Assembly (NCBI GenBank): GCA_964569695.1
Contig: CAZMUA010000003.1
Location: 98,207 to 162,206, forward strand
Reading direction: 5' to 3'
From: UBA8106 sp964569695
Lineage (GTDB): Bacteria > Acidobacteriota > Vicinamibacteria > Vicinamibacterales > UBA823
DNA: 64,000 bases
Part shown: positions 51,795 through 61,381 of the stretch, one piece after another
Layout of the letters: every line of letters begins with the position of its first letter
Position numbering within the stretch: the first letter of the stretch is position 1
Notes under the pieces: model-generated
Told to the model about the DNA's origin: nothing
The model's database searches: none
Seen by the model: the letters and a program-made list of their open reading frames with translations, nothing else
Translations under genes and position numbers: made by a program

Positions 51795-53426
51795 CTAAGG
51801 CCTGAGTACTGAGTGTTGGTTGGGTGCTAGTGAGAGTTTGTTTATCAGTAAATCTATGAATGTAGGTCCGTACAAATTGAGAAAATAAACGAATCCGACA
51901 GCTCGTTCTTGAGGGGCACCATGCGGAAATAGTTGCGCCTGTGCGCGCAAGAATTGCCGTCTTAGGGTTTCGTCCTTTCGTTTTGTTGCATTCAGAATTT
52001 TATTGTGAAGATTGTCGAGATCACGCTCCATTCGCTTGAGCGTTGACTGTGTCGCAGCAGTTAGAGTGGGGTCAACAGTTGGGACTGCTGCGATTAAATC
52101 TTTCATACTTTTTTGGACAGAGTTTCCAACAGATTTCATAGATTGTTCCACTGCAGAAGGTAACTGTGCCTCAAGAAGGTGGTTCAGGGCAGCTTCATCT
52201 CGAGGCTGTAGTGTTTCCATTGGAAGATTGGTGCGTGACAGGAAACGTGCAGTTGCGGAATCAATAATCGTGGCTGATGCACGTGGATAGATCAATGGCA
52301 TCGGTATGCCAAAGTACTTGTACACTTCGCGAAGTTGCCCGAAGTAGCTGAGCTCATTTGGTCCAGACACATAACAAACAGTCGGAAACAAAGTGTCTTG
52401 CACGAGAGGACGTAACAATACGTTAGGGCTGAACCGTTCAGGGTGTGCCAATATTTCGCTGACGAGTTCGTCGGTGCTATATGAATGTTTCCCAACGATA
52501 AACCCGTCATCACTTCGTCGAATTGCTTGCCGAGTTGAGTCGATTCGAAACAGGTTAACGCTGTCAGGTTGAGGTTTGACTTGGGCGTGGTATCCAGAAG
52601 CTGCAAGCTGAGAACCTGCCGTCGCTGCCAAGGTCGTTGTATGGCCTTTGGCGCGCACTTCTTTTTCAAATACTCCAGCCACTAGATGTTTCGCCGAGGA
52701 ATCTGAGCCATCGAAGACAACGAGTCCTCGTTCTCCCAAGAAAGACTCCAACCAGCGCCCGAATGCATCGGCTACACCACGTCCTTCAATATAGGTGTCT
52801 TGTAGTTGACTGATTAATTCGTCAGTGAATTCGGTCGGAGCCAGCGAGCTCTTAAGTTTATGAATTGTTTCCTTAACATCGGGCCCGATTCGAAGTGAAG
52901 CCACTGGGTTTGCACCAGCACCAGGAGGCGGGGCGAGTTTAATGGATGCATGTTCCAATTCAGTATTTAGTACATTGCAAGACCCAATTTCTTCCCAGTC
53001 ATGATCTTCGGAGTCAATCCAAAATATTGGGACTGTCGGCACGTTATGTGCCTTAGCCATCTGTTCAGCAAGTTGGAGAGCCGTGATGGCTTTTAACACT
53101 GTGAAAAGGGGACCACCAAAGAGTCCTGCTTGCTGGCCCGTGACGATCGCGACACTGTTGGGTTTACGGAGTCGTTGGGTTGCAGCTAAGGCTGCAGGAG
53201 GTGCATCCCGTTGATGCTGTTGCGTTTCTAGGATGTCAGCTATCGTTTCGGCGTCTCGCCGATGTTTGCCCTGTTCCGTAATCCTTGTATGCCAAGCCTT
53301 GTCGGACATTGGATTACCAGTAAAGTAGGCCGACAGTTTTGAGAAATCGTAGGAGTAGTCCAGCGCGAATCGTCGGATCCACGAAAATTGACGACAGTCT
53401 ACTAAATTACGCTTAGAGGACGACAC
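51795..53426 (-). CDS. bshC: Putative cysteine ligase BshC (bacillithiol synthesis)
   Basis: BshC adds cysteine to glucosaminyl-malate in the last step of bacillithiol synthesis, a low-molecular-weight thiol. The core motif VAIVTGQQAGLFGGPLFTVLKA, the segment VPIFWIDSEDHDWEEI, and a long C-terminal coiled coil (about 440-500) are characteristic. Length is 543 residues. The start is GTG 53426. bshA and bshB are not in the window. The thiol made may be bacillithiol or a derivative; that is inference from the family. Confidence 0.9.
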   Translation of the reverse strand: MSSSKRNLVDCRQFSWIRRFALDYSYDFSKLSAYFTGNPMSDKAWHTRITEQGKHRRDAETIADILETQQHQRDAPPAALAATQRLRKPNSVAIVTGQQAGLFGGPLFTVLKAITALQLAEQMAKAHNVPTVPIFWIDSEDHDWEEIGSCNVLNTELEHASIKLAPPPGAGANPVASLRIGPDVKETIHKLKSSLAPTEFTDELISQLQDTYIEGRGVADAFGRWLESFLGERGLVVFDGSDSSAKHLVAGVFEKEVRAKGHTTTLAATAGSQLAASGYHAQVKPQPDSVNLFRIDSTRQAIRRSDDGFIVGKHSYSTDELVSEILAHPERFSPNVLLRPLVQDTLFPTVCYVSGPNELSYFGQLREVYKYFGIPMPLIYPRASATIIDSATARFLSRTNLPMETLQPRDEAALNHLLEAQLPSAVEQSMKSVGNSVQKSMKDLIAAVPTVDPTLTAATQSTLKRMERDLDNLHNKILNATKRKDETLRRQFLRAQAQLFPHGAPQERAVGFVYFLNLYGPTFIDLLINKLSLAPNQHSVLRP

Positions 53427-53551
53427 AGCAGTTTCCAGTTTAGAGTACGCAAAATCTAACTGTTTCAGACGGTCATTAGGGTGTCAAGGATCCTTAGATA
53501 CACCTCTACGTCAATGAAGCTAATGATTTCACGATCATTGCACGTCGTTCC

Positions 53552-53743
53552 GTGTTAGCATTTTCATTACTTCGTGGAGGAGTACCTGCACTGACGCCAG
53601 AAGATACGAGTTTATACTCCCAACCTAGCGTGTTTGGCCCATATTGGGTGCCGCACCCAATTGGCGCAGGTATTCTTTTTTCCGTATTTCGAGCCTACGA
53701 TTCCAATCAGGGGCGGCGAGTAGCTGTCGAAGGGATGCGTTGA
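53552..53743 (+). pseudogene. Truncated protein kinase N-lobe relic just before carA
   Basis: A 63-codon frame reads FGPYWVPHPIGAGILFSVF, then RAYDSNQGRRVAVE, before a stop at 53741-53743. This matches the glycine loop and first strands of Hanks-type kinases (GPY...IGAGxxGxVFRAYD...GRxVAVK), with Glu where the catalytic Lys should be. Nothing kinase-like follows, because the stop overlaps the carA start (TGATG). GTG 53552 and GTG 53630 are possible starts, and GTGGAGG at 53575 could serve the latter only poorly. It is either a decayed kinase or a short leader peptide coupled to carA. It is the only content of the 316-base stretch between bshC and carA. Confidence 0.5.
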
Positions 53744-54888
53744 TGACTAAGGCCATCTTAGCGCTTGAGAATGGTGCATGCTATGAAGGCGTTTCGCTCG
53801 GTAAACAAGGGAAAGCTTTTGGTGAGGTTGTATTTAATACGAGTATGACCGGATACCAAGAGGTATTGACCGACCCTTCATACTCCGGCCAGATTGTTGC
53901 AATGACTTGTCCCCAGATTGGAAATTATGGTGTTGCAGACAGTGACCATGAATCGCGTGGCCCACAAGTTGCGGGCTTCATTATGCGCGATGCTTCACCA
54001 ATTGCCAGTAACTGGCGTGCTTCGAACACATTACACAATTATCTTGAGGAACATGACATTGTTGCAATTACTGACGTTGATACGAGGTCTTTAACCCGGT
54101 TGTTGCGCTCCAGTGGAGTCATGCGAGGCATCGTTACAACCGACGCCTTGCGTATTGAGCAGGCCATAGAAGAGGCAAAGACGATTGCTCCAATGGAAGG
54201 TTTAGATTTGGTGCAACATGTTACATGTCCCGACCCATTCATCTGGCGAGAGGATATGGACCTAGGGAACAATTCTGAAGCGGGTGATTTTACATTAACA
54301 AAAGAGCGTTCAAACAAGCAGCGTTTGCGGATAGCTGCATATGATTTTGGAATGAAGTGGAATATTTTGCGACGCTTTACAGCCTATGGCTGTGATGTGC
54401 ATGTGTTTCCGGCGACTGCTCCTGCAAGCGACTTACTTGCAGTTGAGCCCCACGGTATCTTTTTGAGTAACGGTCCTGGTGACCCGGCGCCGCTCGAGTA
54501 TGCTGTTGCGAACGCGCGCGAACTGATAGCCAGTGACGTGCCAATGTTCGGTATTTGCTTAGGACATCAAGTATTGGGCTTAGCGCTTGGTGGAAAAACA
54601 TACAAACTGAAATTTGGTCACCGAGGCGCCAATCATCCGGTCAAGAATCTGGCCACCGGTCGTATCGAAATTACGTCACAGAATCACGGCTTTGCGATCG
54701 ATCCAGATTCATTATCATCAGATGTGGAAGTAACCCACGTCAACCTTTACGATGGAACCGTCGAAGGTTTAAGACACACAACGAGGCCAGTGTTTGCTGT
54801 GCAGTATCATCCCGAGGCATCTCCTGGTCCACACGATGCCGACTATCTGTTTCAGGATTTTATTGACGCGATTGAGTCTCGATGCTGA
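53743..54888 (+). CDS. carA: Carbamoyl phosphate synthase small subunit
   Basis: CarA hydrolyses glutamine and channels ammonia to CarB for arginine and pyrimidine synthesis. The N-terminal domain has GEVVFNTSMTGYQEVLTDPSY. The glutaminase domain has nucleophile Cys272 in GICLGHQ and the His/Glu pair in VQYHPEASPGP. ATG 53743 gives 381 residues with the normal N-terminus (MTKAILALENG). A longer frame from 53644 has no family match at its start. carB follows after 69 bases. Confidence 0.96.
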   Translation: MTKAILALENGACYEGVSLGKQGKAFGEVVFNTSMTGYQEVLTDPSYSGQIVAMTCPQIGNYGVADSDHESRGPQVAGFIMRDASPIASNWRASNTLHNYLEEHDIVAITDVDTRSLTRLLRSSGVMRGIVTTDALRIEQAIEEAKTIAPMEGLDLVQHVTCPDPFIWREDMDLGNNSEAGDFTLTKERSNKQRLRIAAYDFGMKWNILRRFTAYGCDVHVFPATAPASDLLAVEPHGIFLSNGPGDPAPLEYAVANARELIASDVPMFGICLGHQVLGLALGGKTYKLKFGHRGANHPVKNLATGRIEITSQNHGFAIDPDSLSSDVEVTHVNLYDGTVEGLRHTTRPVFAVQYHPEASPGPHDADYLFQDFIDAIESRC

Positions 54889-54957
54889 TTGTGTTTCTGA
54901 CATTGCTTGTTTCTTTATGCGACATAGGTTTATGTCTGGTGCCAATAAGGGAGACCT

Positions 54958-57900
54958 ATGCCCAAGCGTAATGATCTGAAACGTGTTCTAGTACTTGGTT
55001 CAGGTCCGATCGTAATTGGGCAAGCCTGCGAGTTTGACTATTCAGGTACGCAAGCCTGTAAGGCTTTGCGGGATGAAGGTCTTGAAGTTATTTTAGTGAA
55101 CTCAAATCCGGCCACTATCATGACCGATCCAGAGATCGCTGATCAGACGTACATAGAACCCTTAACACCAGAGGTGCTACGTCAAGTGATCGAAAAGGAA
55201 CAGCCTGATTCGCTGTTGCCAACGGTTGGCGGCCAGACCGCTCTTAACTTAGCAGTCGCGCTTGGTGAGGATGGCACGCTCGCCAAGTATGGGGTGGAAC
55301 TGATTGGTGCCTCGGTGGACGCGATTAAAGTAGCTGAAGATCGGCTGCAATTTAAGGATGCAATGCGATCGATCGGCATCGATGTGCCGACGAGTGCTTA
55401 CATTCGGTCGTTGGATGAGGCCTTGGAAGCAGTAACAGAGATAGGATTTCCAACGATCATTCGACCTTCGTTCACGCTTGGTGGTGTCGGCGGTGGAATC
55501 GCTTATAACGTTGAGGAACTCCGCGAACTTGCGGTACGTGGCCTTGAATTGAGTCCAGTTAGTGAGGTGTTGTTAGAGGAATCGGTCATTGGTTGGAAAG
55601 AATTCGAACTTGAAGTGATGCGTGATGGAGCCGACAACTTTGTTGTGATCTGTTCCATCGAAAATATTGATCCAATGGGGATCCATACTGGCGACAGTAT
55701 TACTGTTGCTCCTGCTTTGACTCTCACTGATAAAGAATATCAGCGCTTGCGGGACATCGCTAAAAGGATCATTCGTCGGGTAGGTGTGGAGACAGGCGGC
55801 TCGAATATCCAGTTTGCTGTCAATCCTGATAACGGGAAGGTCGTGGCGATCGAAATGAACCCACGAGTTTCTCGTTCGTCCGCACTAGCTTCCAAGGCTA
55901 CTGGGTTTCCAATCGCAAAGATTGCTGCAAAATTGGCGTTGGGTTACCGGTTGGATGAAATTCCAAATGATATTACTCGGCTCACGCCTGCCTCATTCGA
56001 ACCCACAATCGACTATGTTGTGGTGAAGATCCCACGATGGACATTTGAGAAGTTTCCACTGGCTGACAGATCATTAACGACTCAAATGAAATCAGTCGGC
56101 GAAGTCATGGCGCTTGGGCGGACATTTAAAGAAGCCTTCATGAAAGGCGTGCGTTCACTTGAGCTTGATTTACCCGCTCAGATTTTTGGACGCTTAAATG
56201 AACCTGAAGTAGAGTCAGCAGTTTTACAACGTGACATTTCGGTGGCAACGGACAGGAGGATGTGGAGCGTTTTTGAAGCATTACGACGAGGTTGGACGGT
56301 TGATCAGATACATAAAACGACTCATATCGATCGTTGGTTCTTATCGCAATTTTCTGAAATCATCGAATTGGAGAAAACTGCCAGCGTGGTGGGTTTTCGA
56401 GATATGTCAGTTGAATTGCTTACAACATTAAAGCGCAATGGATATAGTGATTCCACCATTGCGGCTATAACTGGAGTTGAAGAGGGGGATGTGGAACAGC
56501 GTCGCCGCGAGATTGAAATTACCCCATCCTATAAACGCATCGACACATGCGCTGCAGAATTTGAGTCGTTTACCCCGTACATGTATGGCACGTACGAGAC
56601 AGAGTGTGAGGCTGAACCGACCAATCAAAAGAAAATTGTAATTCTTGGTAGTGGCCCGAATCGGATTGGGCAAGGGCTTGAGTTTGATTATTGTTGTTGC
56701 CACGCTGCCTTTGCGCTTCGTGAGGGCGGTTTCGAAACAATCATGATCAACTGCAATCCGGAGACTGTGTCAACGGATTACGACACGGTTGATAGGTTGT
56801 ACTTTGAACCACTTACTTACGAAGATGTTTTCGCAGTCATTCAACGGGAACGAGTTTTAGGAGGCGAAGTAGCATGCCTTGTTCAATTCGGGGGTCAGAC
56901 GCCATTAAAATTAGCGCTCAAGTTACAGCAAGCAGGTGTCACTATTCTCGGAACATCGCCTGATTCGATCGACTTGGCTGAAGATCGCAAGAGATTTGCT
57001 GAACTTCTTTGGGGTTTAGGTATTGCTCAGGCCCCTAGTGGTGTTGCGACTTCTCGTGAGGAAGCCAGGGAGGTGGGGACTTCTATTGGTTATCCTGTCG
57101 TTGTACGACCGTCATACGTTTTAGGTGGCCGGGCAATGGCTATAGTCTACGACCAGGCATCCCTTGATCGATACGTGACTGAAGCGGTTGACGCTTCACC
57201 TGAACGTCCAATCTTGATAGACAGATTTCTCGAAGACGCATTCGAACTGGATGTTGATGCCGTTGCGGACGCAAGTGGCGCCGTTGTTATTGGCGGCATT
57301 ATGGAACATATTGAAGAAGCCGGCATCCATTCAGGTGACAGTTCATGTGTGGTACCACCTTACTTGGTGGAGGAGCGTCACCTCACTACTATTAGAGATT
57401 ACACGCGGCGAATTGCACGAGCCCTAAAGGTTGTTGGGCTTATGAACATCCAGTTCGCCATAAAGGATGAAACGGTGTATGTGCTGGAAGTAAATCCACG
57501 CGCCTCCCGCACCATTCCCTATCTTTCAAAAGCCACCGGTGTACCCTTGGCCAAGGTTGCCGCGCGTGTTATGGCGGGAGCATCACTTGAAGAGTTGAAT
57601 TTGTTTTCTGATCTAGAAGTGGCTGGTGTCTTTGTAAAGACCCCGGTGTTTCCTTTTGTTAGATTTCCTGGCGTTGACACTCTACTTGGGCCTGAAATGA
57701 AATCGACCGGTGAAGTGATGGGTGGGGCGCTTACGTTTGGTAATGCGTTTGCGAAAGCACAGCTGGCCGCAGGTCAGCAGCTTCCACAATCTGGCACAGC
57801 ATTTATCAGTGTCAATGACAAAGATAAGAAAAACGTAAGTAAGATTGCGTCGGATTTAGTAGCTCTCGGTTTTAGCATTGTTGCATCTCGAGGTACGGCT

Positions 57901-58206
57901 GCTTACCTTAGAGCCCAAGGTGTTGACACTGACTTGGTGTTTAAGATTAATGAAGGTCGACCTCACATTGGAGATCAGATCTTAAATGGTGGAGTAGCTC
58001 TGATCATTAATACACCACTCGGCCGAGACTCATTCTTTGACGACTTGACTGTACGGAGGATAGCCATGCTGCATGGTGTTCCGTGTATAACCACACTAAC
58101 AGGTGCAGCTGCAGCCGTCAGTGCTATTCGGGCCATGCAAAATGAGGCGCTGACCGTGAGATCCTTGCAACAATATCATTCAGAGATTGTTGCTGACGGT
58201 ACCTAG
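54958..58206 (+). CDS. carB: Carbamoyl phosphate synthase large subunit
   Basis: CarB makes carbamoyl phosphate from bicarbonate, ammonia and two ATP. Two homologous ATP-grasp halves are visible, each opening with a VLVLGSGPIVIGQACEFDYS-type motif (near residues 10 and 560), and a C-terminal allosteric MGS-like domain (about 940-1075). The metal-binding EMNPRVSRSSALASKATG and EVNPRASRTIPYLSKATG pair confirms both halves are intact. Length is 1082 residues. AAGGGAG lies just before the ATG. The end overlaps mazG by 4 bases on the other strand. Confidence 0.97.
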   Translation: MPKRNDLKRVLVLGSGPIVIGQACEFDYSGTQACKALRDEGLEVILVNSNPATIMTDPEIADQTYIEPLTPEVLRQVIEKEQPDSLLPTVGGQTALNLAVALGEDGTLAKYGVELIGASVDAIKVAEDRLQFKDAMRSIGIDVPTSAYIRSLDEALEAVTEIGFPTIIRPSFTLGGVGGGIAYNVEELRELAVRGLELSPVSEVLLEESVIGWKEFELEVMRDGADNFVVICSIENIDPMGIHTGDSITVAPALTLTDKEYQRLRDIAKRIIRRVGVETGGSNIQFAVNPDNGKVVAIEMNPRVSRSSALASKATGFPIAKIAAKLALGYRLDEIPNDITRLTPASFEPTIDYVVVKIPRWTFEKFPLADRSLTTQMKSVGEVMALGRTFKEAFMKGVRSLELDLPAQIFGRLNEPEVESAVLQRDISVATDRRMWSVFEALRRGWTVDQIHKTTHIDRWFLSQFSEIIELEKTASVVGFRDMSVELLTTLKRNGYSDSTIAAITGVEEGDVEQRRREIEITPSYKRIDTCAAEFESFTPYMYGTYETECEAEPTNQKKIVILGSGPNRIGQGLEFDYCCCHAAFALREGGFETIMINCNPETVSTDYDTVDRLYFEPLTYEDVFAVIQRERVLGGEVACLVQFGGQTPLKLALKLQQAGVTILGTSPDSIDLAEDRKRFAELLWGLGIAQAPSGVATSREEAREVGTSIGYPVVVRPSYVLGGRAMAIVYDQASLDRYVTEAVDASPERPILIDRFLEDAFELDVDAVADASGAVVIGGIMEHIEEAGIHSGDSSCVVPPYLVEERHLTTIRDYTRRIARALKVVGLMNIQFAIKDETVYVLEVNPRASRTIPYLSKATGVPLAKVAARVMAGASLEELNLFSDLEVAGVFVKTPVFPFVRFPGVDTLLGPEMKSTGEVMGGALTFGNAFAKAQLAAGQQLPQSGTAFISVNDKDKKNVSKIASDLVALGFSIVASRGTAAYLRAQGVDTDLVFKINEGRPHIGDQILNGGVALIINTPLGRDSFFDDLTVRRIAMLHGVPCITTLTGAAAAVSAIRAMQNEALTVRSLQQYHSEIVADGT

Positions 58207-59075
58207 TCTTCGGTTTCAGATTTTTTAACTTCATTCCACAGTGCTTCCAGTTCTTCAGGAGTTGACTTGTGAATTGTGCGCCCACGACTTTGAAGCTTGT
58301 GTTCCACTTGTGCAAAACGAGAACAGAATTTTCGATTGGCTTGGCGTAGCGCTGTTTCTGGATCGACACCTAGTTTGCGAGACAGATTAGCGATTGAGAA
58401 TAAGAAATCTCCCATTTCTTCTTGAACGCTTATCGGAACGTCATTTGCGATGGCTTCCCGCAACTCAGTCACTTCTTCGTCAATCTTATTAATTACAGAT
58501 TCTGCGCGTGGCCAATCGAAACCAACAGTGGCAACACGGCTACCGATTTCATGTGCTTTCAGAAGTGCAGGCAAGGTTTCGGGAACGCTTCCAAGTAGAC
58601 TCTGAGGGTGCCCCTTTTCGAATTTTTCTTTTGCCTTAAGTTCTTCCCAGAGGCCAGTAATTTCTTTTGTTGTATTCAGTTCCAACCCTGGTGTACGAAG
58701 GTCACTCTCTTCTCCGAAAACATGAGGATGGCGGTCGATGAGTTTATTAGCAATGGCAGTGATAATGTTTGAGATCGTGAAAGAATGTGACTCGGAACAG
58801 ATTTCTGCCAAGAAGACGATTTGAAACAATAGGTCGCCCAATTCATTCTTAAGCTCAGCTTTGTCATTTTGGTCGATTGCATCGAGAACCTCATAGGTCT
58901 CTTCAAGTAAAAATGATTGAAGTGAATGTAAGGTTTGTTCGCGGTCCCAAGGACAGCCGCTTGGCGAGCGTAAGCGACGCATGAGCTCAACGAGACGATT
59001 AAAGTGATCGCCAGCCGTGTCGTTCGTCGAATGCGGTTTTCGTGATTCTGGTTGTGGGTTGGTATTGCGGGTCAT
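58203..59075 (-). CDS. mazG: Nucleoside triphosphate pyrophosphohydrolase MazG
   Basis: MazG hydrolyses NTPs to NMP and pyrophosphate, cleaning the nucleotide pool. The first domain has CPWDREQTLHSLQSFLLEETYEVLDAI and ELKNELGDLLFQIVFLAEI (EExxE plus ExxD metal site). The second domain repeats this with KIDEEVTELREAI and VQEEMGDFLFSIANLSRKLG. The short linker carries LPALLKAHEIGSRVATVGFDW. Length is 290 residues. It is convergent with carB. Confidence 0.94.
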   Translation of the reverse strand: MTRNTNPQPESRKPHSTNDTAGDHFNRLVELMRRLRSPSGCPWDREQTLHSLQSFLLEETYEVLDAIDQNDKAELKNELGDLLFQIVFLAEICSESHSFTISNIITAIANKLIDRHPHVFGEESDLRTPGLELNTTKEITGLWEELKAKEKFEKGHPQSLLGSVPETLPALLKAHEIGSRVATVGFDWPRAESVINKIDEEVTELREAIANDVPISVQEEMGDFLFSIANLSRKLGVDPETALRQANRKFCSRFAQVEHKLQSRGRTIHKSTPEELEALWNEVKKSETED

Positions 59076-59239
59076 GGGTTCACTTGGTCCTAGGATCCGA
59101 AATTAGTATTGGTTGTCGTCTGCCACGATTGAATTAAAAGCTATGCTAGCATTGTGTGCTTGTCGCTTTTTAATTTTTGTGCCCTGGTTTAGTTATTGAG
59201 GGCTCGTCTGGCTCGTTCAAGAACGGAATCTTATGCGTA

Positions 59240-59509
59240 ATGACTACATCTAACAATGTAACATTTGATATGTTTGTGGTGACGCTTGCAACTACTGCTG
59301 CTGTCCACCTTGGTGATGTTGCGGACCGTGAGTCTGGTGTTAAGTCTGCTCCGAATATTGTCTCCGCCGCACAAATGATAGATATGCTGGCATTATTAGA
59401 AGATAAGACCCGCGGAAATCTAACCTTAGACGAAGAACAGAAACTGAGTCTTACGTTGCGGACTTTGCGGAAACGTCTCCTTGAAATCAAGGAGCAAGTT
59501 GTTGACTAG
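59240..59509 (+). CDS. DUF1844 family protein
   Basis: The small protein has the DUF1844 pattern: TFDMFVVTLATTAAVHLGDV, then SAAQMIDMLALLEDKTRGNLTLDEEQKL and a C-terminal helix. The function of the family is unknown. ATG 59240 gives 89 residues and a family-like start. The longer frame from 59177 adds 21 residues of doubtful coding sequence. It lies directly upstream of the metallo-hydrolase and ribF. The 164 bases before it contain no promoter I can defend. Confidence 0.8.
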   Translation: MTTSNNVTFDMFVVTLATTAAVHLGDVADRESGVKSAPNIVSAAQMIDMLALLEDKTRGNLTLDEEQKLSLTLRTLRKRLLEIKEQVVD

Positions 59510-59536
59510 CTATGCGTCATTTTAGGTATTAGTGAT

Positions 59537-60328
59537 TTGCGCATTACCTTTCTTGGTACTGGTACCTCCTCGGGTATACCTGTTGTGGGTTGCGACTGTG
59601 TAACGTGTTGCTCTGAGGATCCTCGTGATCGTCGTTGGCGTCCATCAGTTTTAATTCAACTGGGTGACGGAACCAGTGTTCTCGTTGACACTTCTCCAGA
59701 TTTACGTGCGCAAGCACTCAAATTTGATATTCGCCGCATTGACGCCGTCTTGTTTACCCACAGCCACGCTGATCACGTGTTCGGACTAGACGAGGTGCGT
59801 CGTTACAATTACCTGCAAGGTGAGGCGATTCCATGTTATGGCGATCGCCGAACGATTACTGACATTAGGCAAATGTTTGCCTATATTTTTAAACCGCCAG
59901 AACAAACTGGTAGTCATATACCTCAGATTGTTACTTTTCCACTAGAGGGTTCATTCTCCTTGGGTCACCAGACCTTTGTTCCTGTGCCAGTTCAGCACGG
60001 GCAGCGTACGATACTAGGATTCCGAGTTGGCCGGTTTGCTTATCTCACTGACTGCAATCGAATTCCAGACGCGTCTTGGTGCTTACTTGAGAATCTCGAT
60101 CTCTTGGTAATTGATGCATTACGTCCACGATCACACCCTACGCATTTTTCAGTCGATGAGGCTGTCGACGCAGCGCGAAGGATTGGTGCTGCACGTACCT
60201 ACTTCACCCACATGTGCCACGACTTATCGCACGCAGCTACCTCCACGCAACTCCCGGATAAGATGGAGTTGGCATATGATGGCTTAGTCTTAACCGTGCT
60301 GGATGATTCATTAAATTCCAAAGCATGA
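59537..60328 (+). CDS. Metallo-beta-lactamase fold hydrolase, PhnP-like
   Basis: The metal-binding motif THSHADHVFGLDE (HxHxDH) and the start ITFLGTGTSSGIPVVGCDC are typical of PhnP-like cyclic phosphodiesterases, including the Cys pair after GIP. Later ligands are HGQRTILGFR, LTDCNRIP, and FTHMCHDL near residue 230. Length is 263 residues. Start codon is TTG at 59537, with AGGT about 9 bases upstream; no ATG or GTG fits. No phn genes are nearby, so cyclic phosphates or nucleotides are possible substrates. Confidence 0.88.
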   Translation: MRITFLGTGTSSGIPVVGCDCVTCCSEDPRDRRWRPSVLIQLGDGTSVLVDTSPDLRAQALKFDIRRIDAVLFTHSHADHVFGLDEVRRYNYLQGEAIPCYGDRRTITDIRQMFAYIFKPPEQTGSHIPQIVTFPLEGSFSLGHQTFVPVPVQHGQRTILGFRVGRFAYLTDCNRIPDASWCLLENLDLLVIDALRPRSHPTHFSVDEAVDAARRIGAARTYFTHMCHDLSHAATSTQLPDKMELAYDGLVLTVLDDSLNSKA

Positions 60329-60353
60329 CTCTTTACGAGACGATCTAATCACC

Positions 60354-61292
60354 GTGTCTATTATTTATTTTCCAGACAACTCAAAACCCAATCATTGGGA
60401 TCGAATCGTACTTGCGGTAGGGAATTTTGACGGCCTCCATCGTGGCCATACAAAGATTCTCGAATATGCTCGTCAAAGTGCTGATCGCCAACATGCCAAA
60501 GTGATAGCGCTAACGTTCGATCCACATCCGTCTAGAATCGTTCGACCTGACAAGGTTCCAGCTGCACTGATGACTATGGAACAGAAGACTAAGACTCTTA
60601 TGCAGGTTGGTTTGGATGGTATTGCGGTTGTGAGATTTACGAAGGAACTTTCGCAATGGTCACCAGAGTCCTTCATACGTAAGGTCTTGGTTGATTGGTT
60701 GCAAGTGGTTGAAGTATGGGTAGGGGCAAACTTCTTATTTGGGAAGAATCGTTCTGGTAATTTTTCAGTGTTGCGTGTCGAGGGTGAAAAGCATGGTTTT
60801 AAAGCTGAAAAGATTGATGCAGTGCGGTACCGAGACTTCGTTGTGAGTAGTACACGCGTGCGGCGGTTGATTGCTGAAGGACGAGTTGATGAAGCCAGCG
60901 CGTTGTTGGGCAGGCATTACTTTATTGACGGAATGGTTATCCATGGGTCAGGTCGAGGTCAGGAGGTTGGTGTGGCTACGGCGAATCTGGAAACGGCCAA
61001 TGAGCTTTTACCGCCAAACGGTGTCTACGCAACTATGGTGAGAATTGATGAAGCGGTGCATGCCAGTATTACTAACATTGGAGTGCGGCCAACATTCGAT
61101 CGTCAAGGTGATCGAGTAATCGAAACCCACATATTCGATTTAAATCAAGACCTTTATACTAAGGAGATCCAGTTGTCATTCGTTCAACGATTAAGAGACG
61201 AACGTCGTTTTTCTGACAGCAGTTCTCTTCGTGCTCAAATTGATGCTGATTGTCGTGAAGCAAGAGCACTCTTCGATCGCCTTTCGCTGTAG
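60354..61292 (+). CDS. ribF: Bifunctional riboflavin kinase/FAD synthetase RibF
   Basis: RibF phosphorylates riboflavin to FMN and adenylates FMN to FAD. The N-terminal nucleotidyltransferase domain has AVGNFDGLHRGHTKIL (HxGH-type) and SSTRVRRLIAEG. The C-terminal kinase domain has GRGQEVGVATANLE, a TN-type motif and VIETHIFDLNQDLY. Length is 312 residues from GTG 60354. I see no FMN riboswitch upstream. Confidence 0.94.
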   Translation: MSIIYFPDNSKPNHWDRIVLAVGNFDGLHRGHTKILEYARQSADRQHAKVIALTFDPHPSRIVRPDKVPAALMTMEQKTKTLMQVGLDGIAVVRFTKELSQWSPESFIRKVLVDWLQVVEVWVGANFLFGKNRSGNFSVLRVEGEKHGFKAEKIDAVRYRDFVVSSTRVRRLIAEGRVDEASALLGRHYFIDGMVIHGSGRGQEVGVATANLETANELLPPNGVYATMVRIDEAVHASITNIGVRPTFDRQGDRVIETHIFDLNQDLYTKEIQLSFVQRLRDERRFSDSSSLRAQIDADCREARALFDRLSL

Positions 61293-61381
61293 AATTTAAG
61301 TTGGGCGCTGGAAGTCCACAGACTATGGGCGCCACTTGTTTTACTTGCCGAGCTTTCTTTAGTGCGACCTTAATTTGAGAA

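Noticed and set aside
53644..53742. An upstream extension of carA to 53644
   Set aside because: The extra N-terminus has no family similarity and would overlap the kinase-like frame; ATG 53743 gives the normal CarA start.
59177..59239. Upstream extension of the DUF1844 gene
   Set aside because: The added residues do not resemble the family, and ATG 59240 gives the expected start.
60329..60353. FMN riboswitch before ribF
   Set aside because: The gap is only 25 bases, too short for the RFN element, and the upstream gene is intact.
61304..61333. GGCGC...GCGCC inverted repeat after ribF as a terminator
   Set aside because: The 20-base loop is long, the stem is only 5 bp, and no proper T run follows.
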